DNA of 64,000 nt from assembly GCF_000527695.1 (NCBI RefSeq), contig NZ_ATSX01000001.1:744001-808000 (forward strand), given 5' to 3'. How positions within the stretch are numbered: the stretch's first letter is position 1; every line of letters begins with the position of its first letter. Below are positions 27,711 through 37,315 of the stretch, piece by piece. The position numbers and the translations under genes are program-made. This DNA is from Commensalibacter papalotli (ex Servin-Garciduenas et al. 2014). GTDB lineage: Bacteria > Pseudomonadota > Alphaproteobacteria > Acetobacterales > Acetobacteraceae. The notes under the pieces were generated by a model. The model ran no database searches. It was not told the DNA's origin and saw only the letters and a list, made by a program, of their open reading frames with translations.

Positions 27711-28505
27711 ATGACTAAACATCACTTAGATTCCTATCTCCAAATAGCTCAGGAAGCTGCTACACAAGCGGGTAAAGCGGTTCGACCTTATTTCAGACAG
27801 CCTTTATTACAAGCAGACATCAAATCAGATGAGTCTCCTGTTACGCAGGCAGATCGCGAATCTGAAACAATTATTCGTGCAGTTTTACAAAAAGAAACAC
27901 CTCATTTTGGTATTATTGGTGAAGAATTTGGGATTAATAAAACCAATTCAAAATATCAATGGGTTATTGATCCAATTGACGGTACACGTGCTTTCATTAC
28001 AGGGCGTCCCTCATTTGGTATTTTAATTGCTCTGTTATATGAAGGCAGTCCAGTTCTGGGAATTATTGATCAACCCATCACACGTGAACGTTGGATTGGC
28101 GTTCAAGGACAGCCTGCACAATTTATTTCAGAGTTTGGTGGGAAAATTGGTACCAGAATTTGCTCTGAACTAAGGTTTGCTGAGGCATCATGTACTGCAC
28201 CAGAAATCTTTGAAACTGCGCCTAATACATATTGGAAAAAAGTTTTAAATCAGGCAAAGCGCATTAGCTGGGGTGGTGATTGTTATGCCTATGGTCTATT
28301 GGCCTTGGGGCAAATTGATTTAATTATAGAATATGGAAATAAAATATGGGACTGGGCAGCTTTGGTCCCTATTATCGAAGGTGCTGGTGGAAGTATCACA
28401 GATTGGCAAGGAAATCCTTTGAATTTAAATAGTAAAGAAACCGTGTTGGCACTTGGTGATCCCAAGTTAAAACAACAGGTGGTTAATTTACTAAATAATG
28501 ACTAA
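27711..28505 (+). CDS. hisN: Histidinol-phosphatase, inositol monophosphatase family
   Basis: This 264-residue protein is a member of the Mg-dependent inositol monophosphatase fold. The metal sites are visible: GEEFG, DPIDGTRAFITGRP and the late WDWAALVPIIEGAGG. The GRPSFGILIAL segment after the DPIDGT motif is typical of the HisN branch that dephosphorylates histidinol-phosphate in alphaproteobacteria, rather than SuhB or CysQ. It lies between the cytochrome and serA in one direction and probably forms a short operon with them. Confidence 0.78.
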   Translation: MTKHHLDSYLQIAQEAATQAGKAVRPYFRQPLLQADIKSDESPVTQADRESETIIRAVLQKETPHFGIIGEEFGINKTNSKYQWVIDPIDGTRAFITGRPSFGILIALLYEGSPVLGIIDQPITRERWIGVQGQPAQFISEFGGKIGTRICSELRFAEASCTAPEIFETAPNTYWKKVLNQAKRISWGGDCYAYGLLALGQIDLIIEYGNKIWDWAALVPIIEGAGGSITDWQGNPLNLNSKETVLALGDPKLKQQVVNLLNND

Positions 28506-28534
28506 TTTTTTTTATTGGAATATAGGAAAATAAA

Positions 28535-29788
28535 ATGGCTTCTAATCTATCTTTACCCAAAGATAAAATTCGTATCTTGTTGTTGGAAGGTGTGCATGAC
28601 AGTGCTGTAGAGCTTTTAAAACAAAATGGGTATAATAACATTACCTACTTAAAAACTGCTTTGGAAGAAGATGCTTTAAAAGAAGCTATCAAAGGGGTTC
28701 ATCTGGTTGGTCTTCGTTCCCGCACCCATTTAACCGAAGCCGTGTTAGATGCTGCGGATAAATTAATTGCCATTGGTTGTTTCTGTATTGGTACAAACCA
28801 AGTTGATTTAGACGCTGCACGTCATCGCGGTATTCCTGTATTTAATGCACCTTTTAGTAATACACGCTCTGTTGCTGAATTAGTAATGGGTGAAATCGTA
28901 ATGCTATTACGTCGTATTTTCACCCGTTCAGATGAATGCCATAAAGGGCTATGGGATAAAAGTAGCACAAATAGCTGGGAAGTCAGAGGGAAGACGCTTG
29001 GAATTGTGGGGTATGGATCTATTGGTTCCCAACTTTCTATTTTAGCAGAAGCATTTGGACTACATGTGATTTATTACGATCCAATTGATAAATTAATGCA
29101 TGGAAATGCACGGCCTGTTGAGTCTTTGGCTGCACTGTTAAAACAAAGTGATATTGTCAGTTTGCATGTTCCACATCTGGAAAGCACTGTTAATATGATT
29201 GGGGAAAAAGAAATTGCTATGATGAAGCCTGGCTCTTTCTTAATTAATAATGCTCGTGGTCAAGTGGTCGATATTGATGCTTTGGCAGCGGCATTAAAAA
29301 GTAAGCATTTATTAGGTGCTGCTATTGACGTGTTCCCCAAAGAGCCTAAAGAAAAAGGTGAAGAATTTTCATCTCCTTTGCGTGGATTGGATAATGTTAT
29401 TTTATCTCCACATATTGGGGGCTCTACGATCGAGGCTCAAGAACGTATTGGTCGTGAAGTTGCTAATAAATTCATTGAATATTCAGACGTCGGTTCAACA
29501 CTTAGCTCTGTGAACTTCCCAGAGGTTCAACTTCCTATTCGCTTAAAAGGAACAAGATATATGCATGTGCATAAAAATGTTCCTGGTATTATGCAAAAAA
29601 TCAATAATATCTTTACCGAAGCTAACGCAAATATTTCTGCACAATATTTGCAAACCAGTGGTGAAGTTGGTTACGTCGTTATTGAAGCAACAACTGAAGA
29701 TGATAAAGATATCGACATTTTACGTTCTCTACGTAAATTAGATGGCACTATTCGTGCTCGTATTTTATACCGTCCATGTGATAAATAA
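28535..29788 (+). CDS. serA: D-3-phosphoglycerate dehydrogenase SerA
   Basis: This 417-residue protein catalyses the first step of serine synthesis. It has the NAD-binding GIVGYGSIGSQLSILAEAFG, the catalytic RSRTHL and INNARGQVVDIDAL segments, and SPHIGGSTIEAQERIG with the active-site His. A C-terminal ACT domain (MHVHKNVPGIMQKINNIFTEANANISAQYLQ) is expected to bind serine for feedback inhibition. Length matches the E. coli-type (about 410 residues). AGGAAA precedes the ATG, and a clear hairpin terminator follows. Confidence 0.97.
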   Translation: MASNLSLPKDKIRILLLEGVHDSAVELLKQNGYNNITYLKTALEEDALKEAIKGVHLVGLRSRTHLTEAVLDAADKLIAIGCFCIGTNQVDLDAARHRGIPVFNAPFSNTRSVAELVMGEIVMLLRRIFTRSDECHKGLWDKSSTNSWEVRGKTLGIVGYGSIGSQLSILAEAFGLHVIYYDPIDKLMHGNARPVESLAALLKQSDIVSLHVPHLESTVNMIGEKEIAMMKPGSFLINNARGQVVDIDALAAALKSKHLLGAAIDVFPKEPKEKGEEFSSPLRGLDNVILSPHIGGSTIEAQERIGREVANKFIEYSDVGSTLSSVNFPEVQLPIRLKGTRYMHVHKNVPGIMQKINNIFTEANANISAQYLQTSGEVGYVVIEATTEDDKDIDILRSLRKLDGTIRARILYRPCDK

Positions 29789-29799
29789 GCTTTAATATA

Positions 29800-29827
29800 A
29801 TTATGGGTGTTTTCTTGCACCCATAAT
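29800..29827 (+). terminator. Intrinsic terminator of serA
   Basis: A perfect 10-bp stem (ATTATGGGTG at 29800-29809 and CACCCATAAT at 29818-29827) encloses an 8-base loop. It is followed by ATATTTTTAT, a T-rich tail. Confidence 0.72.
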
Positions 29828-29861
29828 ATGATATTTTTATGCAAAACTTTGACTTAAAATT

Positions 29862-30509
29862 ATGAATTATACAAATACATTTATTTCACAATCAGATGTT
29901 TTTGATTTTCTTAATATGCTTTACGATTATTTTCATGAAGAAAGTAAGAATTTTCTATTTGAATTAATTTTTTCAACAGATAATTATTCTGAATTTTTTG
30001 ATAATAAATATCAGAGTAAAATACAAAAATATCAAATGATTGATGAAGTAATTTTATATTTTAAAGATGATGTTCTGAAAAATATTGAGTTTATAAGAGA
30101 TATAAAAAATTACCTAAATAATGATGGCTATTTAGTCATTCATATATTTTATGATTTAGTAGATTTGATTTATGTCTATGAAAATGGTTTCGAAAACACT
30201 GTGAATAATGAGTTGCTGAGATTTGAGGTATCTAGATTAAACTGGGAAATTATTAAATTACCTAATCCATATTTATATACAGATCAATTATCTGAGGATG
30301 TATATCATCAGCTTGATAATAATTATGACTTAATTAACCTTGGACAATCAACTATTTCATTAAGAAAGCCATGGCATATCACTTTAAATTACATATCAAA
30401 TAAGCACTATTTAGATAATCAAATATTTAATGAGAAAAATGAGGTTTATACTCAATTTAACCAGATTATATATGATATCAGCAAGCAACTTTGTGGTAAT
30501 GAAGAATAA
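29862..30509 (+). CDS. Hypothetical protein, no recognised family
   Basis: This 215-residue frame is unusually rich in Asn, Asp, Tyr, Ile and Phe and is acidic, with no signal peptide, membrane segment or known motif. Base composition is clearly more AT-rich than the flanking serA and comM genes. There is no obvious Shine-Dalgarno sequence before the ATG. A strong terminator precedes it and an AT-rich non-coding gap follows, so it is isolated. It could be a recently acquired or fast-evolving gene. The uninterrupted 215-codon frame in such AT-rich DNA argues that it is real. Confidence 0.6.
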   Translation: MNYTNTFISQSDVFDFLNMLYDYFHEESKNFLFELIFSTDNYSEFFDNKYQSKIQKYQMIDEVILYFKDDVLKNIEFIRDIKNYLNNDGYLVIHIFYDLVDLIYVYENGFENTVNNELLRFEVSRLNWEIIKLPNPYLYTDQLSEDVYHQLDNNYDLINLGQSTISLRKPWHITLNYISNKHYLDNQIFNEKNEVYTQFNQIIYDISKQLCGNEE

Positions 30510-30824
30510 TATAATCAAACAAGGCAGTTTGTATCTATTGACTTGTTGTTTTGTAGGAATGAAAATTAGATAATACGACTTATATTTTTATTTGAGCATG
30601 TAAGCTCAGATTAAAGAAAATCATCCAATCTTTCTAAAGAGATTTTTTTGATGAAGTATGATGCTTATTAGTTTTCAATAATTATATTTTTCCATTACTT
30701 TATAAAATTTTCTATTTATATATTATATTTGTAAATTTTATCTATTGATAAAAAAGTTGTTAATTTTATAAAATTATATATTTTAATTTCATAATGTAAT
30801 GTTAACTTTATGGATCGATAGAAA
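30510..30824. other. AT-rich non-coding gap
   Basis: No supportable gene is present. A short inverted repeat TGAGC/GCTCA lies at 30593-30608 and a weak hairpin at 30627-30644. The right part is extremely AT-rich and may hold the comM promoter, but no clear -35/-10 pair was found. Confidence 0.5.
30627..30649 (+). terminator. Weak hairpin with T-run after the orphan gene
   Basis: AATCTTT (30627-30633) pairs with AGAGATT (30638-30644) with one G-U pair around a 4-base loop. Five T bases follow directly. The stem is weak but the layout is that of an intrinsic terminator. Confidence 0.35.
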
Positions 30825-32300
30825 ATGAGTATTATCAGAGTTCTAACTTTTTCATTTTCTGGTATTGATCCTGTTCCTGTAGAGGTCCAGGTTCAAATGA
30901 CCCGTGGATTGCCAGCTTTTATTATTGTGGGGTTGGCTGATAAAGCCGTTACAGAATCACGAGAAAGAGTTCGTGCCGCATTAACCTCGATGGGGATTGC
31001 CTTGCCCCCCAAACGAATTCTAGTTAATTTAGCTCCCGCAGATATTGTCAAAGAAGGCACGCATTACGATTTGCCGATTGCACTGGGCATTTTATGTGCA
31101 ATGGATATTATGCCTCAAGAAGAACTGATGCATTATGCAGCTTTGGGGGAACTCTCTCTAGATGGTGCTTTGGGAAATGTGAATGGTGTAATCTCTGCTT
31201 CAATTGGTGCTGCAGCGGAAGAGAGAGGGTTAATTTGCCCTTATAATCAAGGAAGCGAAGCTTTACTTGGTGGGGATATTGATATTTTAGCCGCCCCTTC
31301 ACTATTAGCGTTACTACATCATTTTACTGGCAAACAAATCCTATCTAAACCTGAATTTTCTGATTTTCCACTTCCTCCCAAAGATCCTGATTTATATGAG
31401 GTCAAAGGTATGGAAGGGGCAAAACGAGCCTTAGAAATTGCCGCTGCTGGTGGGCATTCTATGCTTATGATTGGCCCTCCTGGTGCTGGAAAATCTATGT
31501 TAGCAGCACGTTTACCAAGTTTACTTCCTAACTTAACCCCACAACAATCTTTGGCTGTGACACGTATATACAGCTCTGCTGGGTTATTACCTAATTCTGC
31601 ACCAATTATTCGCCCTCCTTTTCGTAGTCCTCATCATTCAGCAAGTCAAGTTGCCATTACAGGCGGTGGTGTTAGAGTCAAACCTGGAGAAATTAGCTTA
31701 GCTCATCATGGAGTTTTATTTTTAGATGAGCTCCCTGAATTTGCCAGAAATGCTTTAGAAGCTTTACGTCAACCAATAGAAACAGGCAATATCTCAATTG
31801 CCAGAGCTACATCGCATATAACTTATCCTGCATATTTTCAGTTTATAGCTGCTATGAATCCTTGCCGTTGTGGGTATGCAGGCGATACCGAGCGCGAATG
31901 CCACCGTATTCCTAAATGTAAAGAAGAGTATACCCGAAAGATTTCAGGTCCTTTACTTGATCGTATTGATTTAATTACTAATATAGAACCTGTTCTACCT
32001 AAAGATATTATTAATATTGCCTCTGGAGAAAAAAGTGAAATCGTTGCAAAACGTATAAAATTGGCCAGAGAACAACAACTAACACGACAAAATATGCTAA
32101 ATAATGAAATTAATACTAATCATATTCAACTCGATCAAGTAGTTGCAGAAATGGTAGAAAAAGCCTCCCTGCAATTAAAATTATCTGCTCGAGGTATTAC
32201 TCGACTTTTAAGAGTTTCCAGAACCATTGCTGATCTGGCATTAAAGTCGGAAATCGATATATCCAGCGTTGCCGAGGCTTTAACTTTTCGACAACGCTAA
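30825..32300 (+). CDS. comM: YifB/ComM family Mg-chelatase-like AAA+ ATPase
   Basis: This 491-residue protein matches the YifB/ComM family. The N-terminal ChlI-like domain (about 20-145) contains PAFIIVGLADKAVTESRERVRAAL and LPPKRILVNLAPADIVKEG. The AAA+ core follows with Walker A GPPGAGKSM near 215, FRSPHHSASQVAITGGG, Walker B GVLFLDELPEF and MNPCRCGYAGD. The C-terminal Mg-chelatase domain ends with ARGITRLLRVSRTIADL. ComM is a hexameric helicase that promotes branch migration during natural transformation. In this organism the role is inferred. It is convergent with metC with only a 5-base gap. Confidence 0.93.
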   Translation: MSIIRVLTFSFSGIDPVPVEVQVQMTRGLPAFIIVGLADKAVTESRERVRAALTSMGIALPPKRILVNLAPADIVKEGTHYDLPIALGILCAMDIMPQEELMHYAALGELSLDGALGNVNGVISASIGAAAEERGLICPYNQGSEALLGGDIDILAAPSLLALLHHFTGKQILSKPEFSDFPLPPKDPDLYEVKGMEGAKRALEIAAAGGHSMLMIGPPGAGKSMLAARLPSLLPNLTPQQSLAVTRIYSSAGLLPNSAPIIRPPFRSPHHSASQVAITGGGVRVKPGEISLAHHGVLFLDELPEFARNALEALRQPIETGNISIARATSHITYPAYFQFIAAMNPCRCGYAGDTERECHRIPKCKEEYTRKISGPLLDRIDLITNIEPVLPKDIINIASGEKSEIVAKRIKLAREQQLTRQNMLNNEINTNHIQLDQVVAEMVEKASLQLKLSARGITRLLRVSRTIADLALKSEIDISSVAEALTFRQR

Positions 32301-32305
32301 TTTTT

Positions 32306-33529
32306 TTATGAACGCCAAATAGAGAAAGCACTATTTAAATCATCAATTAAATCTTGAGTATTTTCAAGGCCAATATGCAATCGACATGCCGACCCTGTTA
32401 AGAGTTGATTAGGAAAATTCCTGTAGATCTCACCATCAGTCAGTAAAATCAAACTTTCATATCCGCCCCATGATGCACCAATAGCAAAAAGATTTAACCT
32501 TTCAATTATGTTAATAACTTGTTGGGTTTGAATATGACTTTTAAAAACGAGTGTAAAAAGGCTACTTGCACCTGAAAAATCTCTTTTCCATAAGTTATGA
32601 CCATAACAACTTGATAAAGCTGGATGTAAGACACGCTCTATCTCTGGTTGGTTTTGGCACCACTTGGCAATATGTAATGCAGAAATTGATTGTTGTTCCA
32701 ACCGCGCACCCAAGGTTCTAAGGCCCCTTAGGGCTAACCAACAAGCATCAGGTCCAGCGACCTCACCAAGAGCAATCGCCGTGTCTCTTAATAGATGCCA
32801 GTCTGGATCACTGTTTACTGTCACAGCTCCAAGCACAAGATCAGAATGCCCATTCGCATATTTGGTTAAAGCTTGCACAGAGACGTCAACGCCATGCTCA
32901 AATGGCTTAAAGATCCCTATTCCCCAAGTATTATCCAAAAATAGTTTGATATGATGTTGATGTGCCAGCCTAGCAAGTGCTGGAATATCTTGAATTTCAA
33001 AAGTATGACTGCCTGGGCTTTCTGTAAAAATGACTTTGGTATTGGGTTGTATGTATCTTTCGATTTCAGCGACCGTAATATCTGCTGGATAATAGCTTAT
33101 CTCTATACCAAAACGTTTCATTACTTTTTCTGAAAAGCGCTTTGTAGGTCCATAAATACTATCAATTAATAAACAGTGATCTCCAGAAGACAAAAAAGCC
33201 AGTAAGGGTAAAGTACAAGCCGTTAATCCTGAGGATACAATTTGGGTATGACTTCCACCCTCTATCAACGTCATAACTTTTTCAAGTTCATGTTGATTGG
33301 GAGATCCCATTGCTCCATATAAAGTATGATGTTGATATTGTTGACCTTCAGTATTACGCATTGCCGAAACTGAGGGATAAATTACAGTTGAACCTCGATG
33401 CAAAGGGTCGTTTACAAATTGACCTTGATCAGAAAGAGATTCTTTATGTCTACCTGCAGTAACAAGTAATGTTGATAATTCCTTCCAACCATGAGAAACT
33501 GCGTATTCATCAGGAGATAAAGTAACCAT
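32306..33529 (-). CDS. metC: Cystathionine beta-lyase
   Basis: This 407-residue PLP enzyme belongs to the Cys/Met metabolism family. It has the N-terminal VNDPLHRGSTVIYPS, the cofactor-binding SSGLTACTLPLLAFL and LFLDNTWGIGIF, and the PLP lysine in SVQALTKYANGHSDLVLGAV. The HSD pattern after the lysine and the length fit MetC (cystathionine to homocysteine, pyruvate and ammonia) better than MetB or MetZ. It is divergent from the AI-2E permease gene across about 107 bases. No SAM riboswitch was found upstream. Confidence 0.9.
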   Translation of the reverse strand: MVTLSPDEYAVSHGWKELSTLLVTAGRHKESLSDQGQFVNDPLHRGSTVIYPSVSAMRNTEGQQYQHHTLYGAMGSPNQHELEKVMTLIEGGSHTQIVSSGLTACTLPLLAFLSSGDHCLLIDSIYGPTKRFSEKVMKRFGIEISYYPADITVAEIERYIQPNTKVIFTESPGSHTFEIQDIPALARLAHQHHIKLFLDNTWGIGIFKPFEHGVDVSVQALTKYANGHSDLVLGAVTVNSDPDWHLLRDTAIALGEVAGPDACWLALRGLRTLGARLEQQSISALHIAKWCQNQPEIERVLHPALSSCYGHNLWKRDFSGASSLFTLVFKSHIQTQQVINIIERLNLFAIGASWGGYESLILLTDGEIYRNFPNQLLTGSACRLHIGLENTQDLIDDLNSAFSIWRS

Positions 33530-33636
33530 AGTCTATCCTTGCCAATTTTAATGATGGTATTTTTAACAATTCATATTGTATAAAGTTTTTAATCTTTTTA
33601 CAGTCTTTTATATAAAATATATTGATAGAGAAAATT

Positions 33637-34671
33637 ATGAATCAGCGTGTCATTTTATATATTATTCTAGCAGCAATTGCATATGGATGTTGGTTAATAT
33701 TACACCCTCTTTTCTCTTCTATTTTATGGGCAGCTATTATTAGTTTTGCGACTTGGCCAATGTACGTTTTCCTAAAAAAATATATTGGGAAAGTCTTTGC
33801 AGCTTTATTAATGACGCTTTTTTGCGGTTTGTGTATGGTCATGCCTATTATTATTTTATCTTCGGCAATTATCGATGATGTTCCAAGGGTTGTACAAACG
33901 ATTTCCTCGGCAACTGCTTCTATTAATTTTGTAACCCCACCCAATTGGATGAAACATATCCCTATTATCAATAATTATTTAGCCAAAACTTGGGAGCAAG
34001 GCGCTGAACATTTATTAAGTATTGGAGACAGCCTTCGTCCTTATCTTTATGATATTACTAGAGCTTCTTTTTCTGTTTTTTTACAAACAATTGGTGGGTT
34101 TATTCAATTTGCTTTTGCATTATTCATTTCTTTTTTCTTTTGGTTAAGTGGTGATTATTTAGGAAAAGTAATCTTAGATATTATTTTTAAAATTGCAGGC
34201 CCGTCTTCTAAACGTCTAGTCGAAATGACAAATAAAACAATTCTAGGAACTGTATATGGGATTATCGGAACAGCTCTTTTACAGGGTATTTTGACGGGTT
34301 GTGGTTTAGCACTATTTAATATTCCAGAACCTGTTTTATTAGGAGGTATTGCAGCTTTTCTATCTCTTTTCCCAATTGGGGCTCCAGTTGTATGGATTCC
34401 AGCAGTTATTTGGCTTGGTTTTTATCATCATCATATCATTTCTGCATTGTTACTCTTGACTTATGGTATTGTAATTATATCTGGTGTAGAGCATGTGATC
34501 AGACCCATGTTTATTTCCTCTGGTAATAAGCTTCCATACTTATTGAGTGTCCTTGGTATTCTAGGAGGGGTTTTGGCTTTTGGCGGATTAGGGATTTTTC
34601 TTGGGCCCGTTTTATTAGGATTAGGATATACGTTGACTTTGGAGTTTTCCAAAGAAGGCATTGAAAAATAA
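33637..34671 (+). CDS. AI-2E transporter (PerM/YdiK) family permease
   Basis: I place the start at ATG 33637, which follows a TAGAGA purine stretch; a TTG at 33622 in the same frame is less likely. The 344-residue product has about eight hydrophobic helices: pairs near 5-45 and 60-90, a central soluble segment, then helices from 150 onward ending in the family's glycine-rich GVLAFGGLGIFLGPVLLGLGY. The family includes TqsA and many permeases of unknown substrate. No partner genes are adjacent. Confidence 0.88.
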   Translation: MNQRVILYIILAAIAYGCWLILHPLFSSILWAAIISFATWPMYVFLKKYIGKVFAALLMTLFCGLCMVMPIIILSSAIIDDVPRVVQTISSATASINFVTPPNWMKHIPIINNYLAKTWEQGAEHLLSIGDSLRPYLYDITRASFSVFLQTIGGFIQFAFALFISFFFWLSGDYLGKVILDIIFKIAGPSSKRLVEMTNKTILGTVYGIIGTALLQGILTGCGLALFNIPEPVLLGGIAAFLSLFPIGAPVVWIPAVIWLGFYHHHIISALLLLTYGIVIISGVEHVIRPMFISSGNKLPYLLSVLGILGGVLAFGGLGIFLGPVLLGLGYTLTLEFSKEGIEK

Positions 34672-34744
34672 TATTTTCAATTATAAACAAAGTGTGATTA
34701 TGATAGACTCAGCAAATATTTATAAGTGACAAGTAATAATATTT

Positions 34745-35401
34745 ATGTCTTACCCATCTAAAATTGACGCCCATTACCGTGTTGATACACAGCCAGATCT
34801 ACAATATTTCAAAATTATAAGTTGGAATTTATTAAGAAAAGTTGGTGCTTCTCCATATGACGTTGCTTATCTCGTAAATACGCACCAACCAGAATTACTT
34901 TTAATGCAAGAAGCAACAGAAGAAATGAATATTTTACCTCAATTAATAGGTGGATATTACAGTCGTTTCCCTCTCCCTGGGCGTATCCACGGTGTTGCTT
35001 GTTGGAGCCCTTATCCTTTCAAAGCACCACCCTCAACATATACCTTGCCCAAAGGCGCTTTGATAAAAAGAGTAGCTCAATTAATTGACTATGGGAAATT
35101 TTGGATTGCTAACGTTCATTTATCACATGGACAGATTCTAAATAGAAGACAATTGCAAGTACTTTCAGATTATTTACCAGACTGTGCCGCTGTTTTAGGA
35201 GACTATAACTTGGTTGGTCCTGTTATGCTTCCTGGGTTTAATGATGTCGGCCCCCGTGTGCCAACTCATAAAATGATTAATATACTCCCTATTCGTTTGG
35301 ATCGTTGTTTAGTCAGAGGAATGGAATGTATAGATAAACAAGTTCTATCACGTTCTTCCTCTGATCATCGTCCCATTATGGTTACATTGAGACCTCTATA
35401 A
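34745..35401 (+). CDS. Endonuclease/exonuclease/phosphatase family hydrolase
   Basis: This 218-residue protein carries the EEP fold: ISWNLLRKVG (Asn of the first motif), LLLMQEATEEM (metal-binding Glu), NVHLSHG (catalytic His), LGDYNLVG (Asp and Asn) and the terminal SSDHRPIMVTL (Asp-His pair). It has no signal peptide. Members hydrolyse nucleic acid or phospholipid phosphodiesters. Its end-to-end arrangement with cardiolipin synthase, 4 bases apart, could be coincidental. Confidence 0.87.
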   Translation: MSYPSKIDAHYRVDTQPDLQYFKIISWNLLRKVGASPYDVAYLVNTHQPELLLMQEATEEMNILPQLIGGYYSRFPLPGRIHGVACWSPYPFKAPPSTYTLPKGALIKRVAQLIDYGKFWIANVHLSHGQILNRRQLQVLSDYLPDCAAVLGDYNLVGPVMLPGFNDVGPRVPTHKMINILPIRLDRCLVRGMECIDKQVLSRSSSDHRPIMVTLRPL

Positions 35402-35405
35402 TACG

Positions 35406-36842
35406 TTATAAATAAGGCAGCAAAAGCCTTGTAGTTGCATCTCTAAACTTAGCAATTGCTGGTCTTTGTTGCAAAGCATCTAATGTTAATAATTTATCTC
35501 GATGGGAACCCATAAAGTCATCTATACTTTCGGCAAATTCTTTATCATAAACTTCCATATTAATTTCAAAATTTAAGCGTAAGCTGCGCATATCAACATT
35601 AGAGCTGCCAACAAAAGACCAAACCCTATCAACAACCATTAATTTTGAATGATTAAATGGGGGGTTAACTAACCAAATTTTACACCCAAGTTGTAATGGC
35701 ATAATATTATTGATGTTCCGAGCCCAGTCGACTAATTGTTGATTACTTTGCTTGGGAATAATAATTTCAACATTCACACCTCTGACAGCAGCAAGACATA
35801 AAAGAGATAAAAAACGATCATCAGGTAAAAAATATGGTGTCATAATACGAATAGACTTTCTGGCCAAACTTATTGCCTGCATCATCGTATATTTGATTTT
35901 TTCCAAATCGGAATCAGGGCCTGCAGTAATAATCCTACAAACCATATCTCCTTTTATTTCAGGAGTAGGATAAAATTTCTTTTTGTTCAAATCCTCTGAA
36001 GTAACAAAAAACCAATCTTGTAAAAATGCTTCTGTTAACTCATGCACAATTCCCCCTGTTACCTGAAAATGTGTATCTGATACAGGATGTTTAGGTTTTT
36101 TTAAAAGCACATTTTCATTAGCTATATTAAGTCCACCAAGAAATCCAACCTTACCATCAACAACTAATATTTTTTTATGTGTCCTAAGATTAATAAAAGG
36201 CATTTTCCAAGGTAAAAAGGAATGCATAAAACGATCAACAATAATCCCATTTTTTTTTAGGTAATTAGCAATAGGACAATAAAAATATCCACTTCCTATT
36301 CCATCAATTAAAACCCGAACCGTTGCCCCTCTTTTTTGGGCTTCTATTAAAGAATCAGCAAATATTTTTCCTGTGGCATCACTTTTTAAAATATAAGATG
36401 ATAAAAAAACACATTCCTTAGCAGAATTTATAGCTTGTAACATAATAGGATAGGCTTGATCCCCATTATTTAAAATGTCCACCTGATTACCCATTAACAA
36501 TGGGCGTTGTGTAAACCCTTCCACGACCTTAGCCAAAGGATAAAAATGCCCCTTAACAGAATATTGGGTCATATTACTTAATAATTGACTGTGCCAAGGA
36601 CGGTTATTGAACATTTTTTGTGCTCGCCTCATCACACGGTTCACACCAAACATAGAGTAAAGAATAAAACCAGTAATCGGCATAATTAACGTAAAGCCAA
36701 TCCAACCAATAGTAGCTCTGGTATCGCGAACATGACGTAAAGAATGAAATATAACAAATAATATCAAAATAAACCGTAAGATCGCTAAAAACCAATCTTG
36801 CTTGAAATCTGTTAAAAATAAATACGTATAAAATACATGCAT
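35406..36842 (-). CDS. cls: Cardiolipin synthase
   Basis: This 478-residue membrane protein has two N-terminal membrane helices (about 15-35 and 45-68, the second in WIGFTLIMPITGFILYSMFG). Two phospholipase-D HxKxxxxD motifs follow: RTHKKILVVDGKVGFLGGLN near 220 and FNHSKLMVVDRVWSFVGSSN near 400. It condenses two phosphatidylglycerol molecules, or PG and PE, into cardiolipin. Length and domain order match ClsA-type enzymes. It is divergent from yraN. Confidence 0.94.
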   Translation of the reverse strand: MHVFYTYLFLTDFKQDWFLAILRFILILFVIFHSLRHVRDTRATIGWIGFTLIMPITGFILYSMFGVNRVMRRAQKMFNNRPWHSQLLSNMTQYSVKGHFYPLAKVVEGFTQRPLLMGNQVDILNNGDQAYPIMLQAINSAKECVFLSSYILKSDATGKIFADSLIEAQKRGATVRVLIDGIGSGYFYCPIANYLKKNGIIVDRFMHSFLPWKMPFINLRTHKKILVVDGKVGFLGGLNIANENVLLKKPKHPVSDTHFQVTGGIVHELTEAFLQDWFFVTSEDLNKKKFYPTPEIKGDMVCRIITAGPDSDLEKIKYTMMQAISLARKSIRIMTPYFLPDDRFLSLLCLAAVRGVNVEIIIPKQSNQQLVDWARNINNIMPLQLGCKIWLVNPPFNHSKLMVVDRVWSFVGSSNVDMRSLRLNFEINMEVYDKEFAESIDDFMGSHRDKLLTLDALQQRPAIAKFRDATTRLLLPYL

Positions 36843-36937
36843 TCAATCAAACTTTCAGTTTTTAATGATATTCATAATAAAAATATAATACTAAGATTTA
36901 TTTTATAAATAGAGTTATTTCATGATAAAATATCACA

Positions 36938-37312
36938 ATGAAAAATAGCAATCAAAAACTAGGTATGTTTGCCTATCATAAAGGCTTGTCTGCTGAAAAT
37001 ATTGTTGCAAATTATTTAATAAAACAACAGTGGAATATTTTACATAAACGATTTCACAATCCGTATGGTGAAATCGATTTAATTGCTAAAAAAGAAAACT
37101 TGTTATTATTTGTTGAGGTCAAAGCTAGGAAAAAAATGAATGATGCTTTGGCAGCAATCAGTCTACATCAACAAAAGAGACTGTTAAAAGCAGCATCATA
37201 TTATTTAGAATATCATTATCCTGAAATAGAAAATGTTCGATTTGACCTGATCGCTATTGATCAATTAGGACAAATCGAACATTTCGAAAATATCATTTTA
37301 ACAGAAAATTAA
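36938..37312 (+). CDS. YraN family protein (UPF0102), endonuclease-like
   Basis: This 124-residue protein has the YraN pattern KGLSAENIVANYLIKQQWNILHKRF, NPYGEIDLIAKKENLLLFVEVKARK (the restriction-endonuclease-like D...ExK core) and RFDLIAI. The fold suggests a nuclease, though its cellular role is unresolved. It converges on the basic secreted protein gene with a 3-base gap. Confidence 0.92.
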   Translation: MKNSNQKLGMFAYHKGLSAENIVANYLIKQQWNILHKRFHNPYGEIDLIAKKENLLLFVEVKARKKMNDALAAISLHQQKRLLKAASYYLEYHYPEIENVRFDLIAIDQLGQIEHFENIILTEN

Positions 37313-37315
37313 AAA

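Noticed and set aside
33530-33636. SAM riboswitch before metC
   Set aside because: The gap is only about 107 bases and shared with a divergent gene; I found no SAM-I, SAM-II or SAM-V core pattern.
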